In this document: positions 58,403 through 64,000 of the stretch, piece by piece
How the letters are laid out: every line of letters begins with the position of its first letter
How positions within the stretch are numbered: position 1 is the first letter of the stretch
Source of the DNA: Sipunculus nudus
Lineage: Eukaryota; Annelida; Sipuncula; Golfingiida; Sipunculidae
Length of the DNA: 64,000 bases
Assembly: GCA_026874595.1 (NCBI GenBank)
Contig: CM049306.1
Span: forward strand, 109,391,142-109,455,141
Direction: 5' to 3'
Notes under the pieces: model-generated
Database searches by the model: none
The model's input: only the letters and a program-made list of their open reading frames with translations
What the model was told of the DNA's origin: nothing
Made by a program: the position numbers and the translations under genes

Positions 58403-60674
58403 CTAGATATTTCTTGGCACCCCAGGTGCCATAGTATCCCAAGACAATTAATGCCCCCCCTTTAAGAACAGGCCCCCATCTTCAGCAGCATATACTGACA
58501 CTTAGCAAGCGACTATGGTTTCTTCCATTTATCAACTTGAGAAACAATATTTTTCACCAAATATGGGGACCAATATGGTGAATCACTCTTGAGAAAAGAG
58601 CATTAACTTATTGTACAGAAACAGGAAGGTAGGTGAAGAAAATCTTCCAAGATGGATAGATATGCCAAATTTAAGACAAATACCTTGACCCACTCCAGAG
58701 ATATGAGCAATTTTCACCAAAAGCACATGTACAGATGGACACCACAGCAAAACGATAGCAGATGGTGCCACCAGTCTTGAGTACAAGATGGAGGAGTCGA
58801 AGATCTATGGATATGTGCTATTTCAGGCCAATGGTGCAAATCACTCCTCAAAAAAGAGCATTAATTCATTTTACAGAAATGTTTAGGTAGGTGGCGCAAC
58901 CTGTTTGGTTTACGAGAAAACTTTCCAAAATTGATGGATATGCCAAATTTCAGACCAATACCTTGAACCAATTGGGAGATGTGACCAATTTTCACCCAAA
59001 GCACACGTACAGATGGACGACATATTAAAACAATTGCTAATGGCGCCACCAGTCTTGATTACAAAATGTAGGGGGCCAAGATTTATGGATATGCACATTT
59101 TCAGGCCAATAGGGCAAATCACTCCTCAGAAACTAGTATTCATTTATTCTACAAAAACTGGAAGGTAGGTGGAGCCACCTGTGAGGTTAATGAGAAAACT
59201 TTCCAAGATGGATTGACTTATATAAGTCAATCCAAGCTGGAGTTATCATCAGGAAATGAATTTTTGCACAGGTAGCTCCTTTGACCTTCACCTTTGACCT
59301 TGTGACCTAAAAATGGATAGGGGTCTTCCTCTATTGGCAGGTGAACTATATGTTCAAGATAAAAGGTCTTAAATGAAAAGTTTGACTGAAAATGCATCCA
59401 ATCTCTTCAAAGATGTGTGTCCTGTGACCTTGACCTTTAACTTATGACCTCAAAATTAACAGAGGTCTTGCTTTATTGATGGGCCATATATAAGTCAAGT
59501 TTGAAATCCATATATCAATCCAAGCTGGAATTATCATCCCAGAACCTAATCTTTTGGACAGATGGCTCCTGTGACCTTCACCTTTGACCTTGAGCCCTCA
59601 AAATGGACAGGGGTCTTCCTTTATCGGCTGGTGAACTATATGTGAAAGATAAAAGGTCTGAGATGAAAAGTTTGGCTGAAAAATATCAACAATATTTTTA
59701 AAGATGTGTCCTGTGACCTTGACCTTTGACCTCATGTCCCCAAAAACAATTGGGATCTTGCTCTTTTAATGGGACATACATAAGTCAAGATTGAAATCCA
59801 TACATCAAGAAAAGCTGGAATTATCATCCGGAAACTTATTTTTTTACAGATAGCTCCTGTGGCCTTTACCTTTGACCTTGTGACCCCAAAATTGATATGG
59901 ATCATCCACTATTGGCAGGTGAGTTATATGTTCAAGATGGAAGATGTGGAATGAAAAGTTTGGCTTAAAATGCATCCACAATATCTTTAAAGATGTGAGT
60001 CTAGTGACCCTGACATCATGACCCTAGAACCTATAGGGTTCTTATTTTAGTGGTGGGCCATATATAAGTCACGTCTGGAATCCATATGGCTATCAACACT
60101 GGAGATATCATAAGAGGTAAGTGACTTTCATCAAATATAGAAATATTAAAGGTAAAGGCCACTCTCATGGTAAATGTCATGACCCAAATTTTAATATACC
60201 TCATCTATAACCAATCTCTCTACATGTTCATAATATGAAAGAAATCTGTCCATTAGTTTTTGACTTATAATGCTTACAGTACTGTCAAGTGGCTATTATG
60301 GGGGTATTAAAAGGCGTAAAAACAAGAAAAGGATAATAGGTGGCCCCATCAGTTTCCAGCATATAACAAGGCTATCCAAGATCTTTGATCACCTTGATTT
60401 TAGGACCAGTCCATGCCAGCTTTCTGGAGATATTGAAGAATTTGTGTTATTTTCAGCAAAAAAGGATCTATTCAAGGTCAAGGTCACTCTCCAACAAAGG
60501 TCATGACCCCATTTTAAATAGCCTTCATCCTCTTACCTATATCTATACATATGTAAAGTTTGAAAAAGATCAGTGAATTATTTTTTGAGTTATCCCGCTT
60601 GCAATTTTTTTCTGCGGCGGCGGCAGGAGAACCTTCGTGAAACCTTAGTATCCCGACTTTGTCTGGGGATACAA
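58403..60674 (+). mobile_element. Rolling-circle-like element, family 1, second 2.3-kb copy
   Basis: It starts CTAGATATTTCTTGGCACC with the GGCACC/GGTGCC hairpin. It ends CTTAGTATCCCGACTTTG, then TCTGGGGATACAA. Flanks ATTTAA and TGAAAC place it between AA and T. Its interior is collinear with the 32560 copy in the second half (TGACCTTGACCTTTGACCT runs, GGGGGTATTAAAAGGCG, CGGCGGCGG block). The first half has GATGG(C/T)GCCACC-type units (58760, 58892, 59039) like those at 18.9 kb. No coding capacity. Confidence 0.65.
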
Positions 60675-61603
60675 TGAAACAGTCTCATGTCTGAACAGAG
60701 GGGTTCACTAACAGGAGCTCAAAAGAGAGGAACATAGAGTCAATTTTATCCAATATCCATTGCATGATAAGAAAGATTGACCTTGTTTCTGGGCTTCTCA
60801 CTTTGATGACTGTAAAGCTATGGATATGGACAGATAAAATTATTCTTCTTCTCAGATTTATCATCCTTTTTCAAAACTATTAGAATAATTTATATCCCTT
60901 ATTGCTTTCCCCGAGTGAGCTAAATCATATACCTAGAAACCCAATACAATTATTTACTAGACCTCCCTGATACGATACATCATGGTCACACACAGCATTA
61001 AAATTGTAATCTGTTGATGACTATCTGTTTCAGATATATTTTATTATTTTTTGGTAGCGACTGTGAATGCCTTGAGTTGGTGCATATCACTGGAAGGATG
61101 AGGGATCTCAGGTACATCGACTTCCTTTTACTTTCAGGTGTTCTGGTGGTCATGGTGGGCGGTTAACATCTTTCACATATCAAATGCTGACACTGCATTT
61201 TGTAAAATGCAATTAAAGGGATATTCTGATTGACCTTTTCAAGGAAAACTTGTTTTCATGTTCTTTTTTATAAGAGAGTACAAGTGTACCTTACACCAAA
61301 ACCCTCTTTACAATGCTGATAATAATCTCTTCACACACAAATTAAGAAACTTAATGAGATAAATTCCTGACAAACTCTTGACCATAATTTGTTGATGTTT
61401 GGTTATTAATGTTAAGGTGCATTCTGACCAAACAAGTAAACATGAAACACTAAGCTTCATACATCACCACGCATGATGCATGTCAAAGTAGTGACTTTTT
61501 TGGGTTTGAAAGATAAATATGATCAAGGATCTGAAACAAGTGTTTAATTAATACCAAGTGTGAATAGTGTCTAAACACTGATTCATTTTTTCAAACCAGC
61601 TGA
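60675..61603. other. Non-coding stretch between element and satellite
   Basis: I see no exon, RNA gene or repeat array here. AT-rich unique-looking sequence. Confidence 0.5.
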
Positions 61604-64000
61604 CAAACTCACTTATTATTAGATAGAATGCCCCACTCATTTATCATTAGATAGACTGCCCCACTCATTTATTATTAGATAGACTGCCCCACTCATTTAT
61701 TATTAGATAGACTGCCCCACTCATTTATTATTAGATAGACTGCCCCAGTCATTTATTATTAGATAGACTGCCCCACTCATTTATTATTGATAGACTGCCC
61801 CACTCATTTATTATTAGATAGTCTGCCCCACTCATTTATTATTAGATAGACTGCCCCACTCATTTATCATTAGATTGACTGCCCCACTCATTTATTATTA
61901 GATAGACTGCCCCACTCATTTATTATTAGACAGACTGTCCCACTCATTTATTATTAGATAGACTGCCACACTCATTTACTATTAGATAGACTGTCCCACT
62001 CATTTATTATTAGATAGACTGCCCCACTCATTTATTATTAGATAGATTGCCCCACTCACTTATTATTAGATAGACTGCCCCACCCATTTATTATTAGATA
62101 GACTGCCCCATTCATTTATTATTAGATAGACTGCCCCACTCACTTATTATTAGATAGACTGCCCCACTCATTTATCATTAGATAGACTGCCCCACTCACT
62201 TATTATTAGATAGACTGCCCCACTCATTTATAATAAGACAGACTGCCCCACTCACTTATTATTAGATAGAATGCCCCACTCATTTATGATTAGATAGACT
62301 GCCCCACTCATTTATTATTAGATAGACTGCCCCACTCATTTATTATTAGATAGACTGCCCGACTCACTTATTATTAGATAGACTGCCCCACTCATTTATC
62401 ATTAGATAGACTGTCCCACTCATTTACTATTAGATAGACTGCACCACTCATTTACTATTAGATAGACTGCCCCACTCATTTATTATTAGATAGACTGCCC
62501 CACTCACTTATTATTAGATAGACTGCCACACTCATTTATTATTAGATAGACTGCCCCACTCATTTACTATAAGATAGACTGTCCCACTCATTTATTATTA
62601 GATAGACTGCCCCACTCATTTATTATTAGATAGATTGCCCCACTCACTTATTATTAGATAGACTGCCCCACTCATTTATTTTAGATAGACTGCCCCACTC
62701 ATTTATTATTAGATAGACTGCCCCACTCACTTATTATTAGATAGACTGCCCCACTCATTTATCATTAGATAGACTGCCCCACTCACTTATTATTAGATAG
62801 ACTGCCCCACTCATTTATCATTAGATAGACTGTCCCACTCATTTACTATTAGATAGACTGCACCACTCATTTACTATTAGATAGACTGCCCCACTCATTT
62901 ATTATTAGATAGACTGCCCCACTCACTTATTATTAGATAGACTGCCACACTCATTTATCATTAGATAGACTGCCCCACTCATTTATTATTAGATAGATTG
63001 CCCCACTCACTTATTATTAGATAGACTGCCCCACTCATTTATTATTAGACAGACTGTCCCACTCATTTATTATTAGACAGACTGCCCCACTCATTTACTA
63101 TTAGATAGACTGTCCCACTCATTTATTATTAGATAGACTGCCCCACTCACTTATTATTAGATAGACTGCCCCACTCACTTATTATTAGATAGACTGCCCC
63201 ACTCATTTAACATTAGATAGACTGCCCCACTCACTTATTATTAGATAGACTGCCCCACTCATTTATCATTAGATAGACTGTCCCACTCATTTACTATTAG
63301 ATAGACTGCCCCACTCATTTACTATTAGATAGACTGCCCCACTCATTTATTATTAGATAGACTGCCCCACTCACTTATTATTAGATAGACTGCCACACTC
63401 ATTTATAATTAGATGGACTGCATCACTCATTTATCATTAGATAGACTGCCCCACTCATTTATCATTAGATGGACTGCCCCACTCATTTATTATTAGATAG
63501 ACTGCCCCACTCATTTATCATTAGATGGACTTCCCCACTCATTTATTATTAGATAGATTGCCCCACTCACTTATTATTAGATAGACTGCCCCACTCATTT
63601 ATTATTAGATAGACTGCCCCACTCATTTATTATTAGATAGACTGCCCCACTCACTTATTATTATATAGACTGCCCCACTCATTTATCATTAGATAGACTG
63701 CCCCACTCATTTATAATAAGACAGACTGCCCCACTCACTTATTATTAGATAGAATGCCCCACTCATTTATCATTAGATAGACTGCCCCACTCATTTATTA
63801 TTAGATAGACTGCCCCACTCACTTATAATTAGATAGACTGCCCCACTCATTTATTATTAGATAGACTGCCCCACTTATTTGTTATTAGATGGACTGCCCC
63901 ACTCATTTATCATTAGATGGGCTGCCCCACTTACTTTTTATTAGATGGACTGCCCCACTCATTTATTATTTGATAGACTGCCCCACTCATTTATTATTAG
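61604..64000. repeat. 28-bp satellite array, truncated by the window end
   Basis: About 85 head-to-tail units of 28 bp (CCCCACTCATTTATTATTAG then ATAGACTG). Variants (CACTTATT, ATCATT, TGTCCC, AGATGG) recur in the same order over longer distances, for example CACTTATT units followed by ATCATT then TGTCCC units, suggesting segmental duplication of multi-unit blocks. No frame is credible. It probably lies inside or upstream of the 5' part of the CTTNBP2-like gene. Confidence 0.97.

Noticed and set aside
56923-64000. Search for CTTNBP2 N-terminal coiled-coil exons
   Set aside because: No frame with the charged heptad pattern and flanking splice sites was found, so I place these exons outside the window.

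Overview
The window looks like a 64 kb piece of an AT-rich animal nuclear genome. The coding sequence is split into short exons with GT-AG introns. Long gene-free stretches are filled with microsatellites, minisatellites, inverted-repeat elements and tandemly organised dispersed repeats. The two recognisable genes are metazoan. The repeat style (short tandem cores inside mobile elements, G homopolymers) suggests a marine lophotrochozoan, probably a bivalve mollusc. That placement is inference, not proof.

Layout. (1) 35-452, minus strand: the first coding exon of an SLC2A13-like (proton/myo-inositol type) sugar transporter; the rest of the gene lies off the left edge. (2) About 453-31049: no convincing gene. 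This stretch holds terminal-inverted-repeat elements (1972-3762, 8434-8833, 8832-9192, 25118-25338), an inverted-repeat patch near 13.6-14.0 kb, a ~340-bp tandem family (14.94-16.57 kb), a 6.4 kb composite element (18598-24996), microsatellites, and two weak coding-like patches. (3) 31050-56922, minus strand: 17 exons of a CTTNBP2 (cortactin-binding protein 2) homologue. They join in perfect phase into 865 codons plus stop, covering a linker, about six ankyrin repeats, a P-loop NTPase-like domain and a basic, Ser-rich tail. The N-terminal coiled-coil exons are not seen and should lie beyond the right edge. (4) 58403-60674: another mobile element. (5) 61604-64000: a 28-bp satellite running off the window.

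Three patterns stand out. First, five splice junctions of the CTTNBP2 gene sit at or inside tandem arrays whose units repeat the splice site itself (42-, 39-, ~37-50-, 88- and 25/38-bp arrays). Second, five mobile elements share one terminal architecture: they begin CTAG or CTAA and end with a hairpin plus GGATACAA (GGGATTCAA or AGATACAA in two copies). They lie between AA and T, and a subterminal inverted repeat co-varies between subfamilies, which resembles Helitron2/Helentron-type rolling-circle elements. Third, the internal units of several otherwise different repeat families carry the same palindromic core AGGTGGCGCCACC. This matches the core of the bilaterian CTCF motif on one or both strands and occurs about two dozen times here. 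One element also carries arrays of nuclear-receptor half-sites, including perfect DR1 elements.
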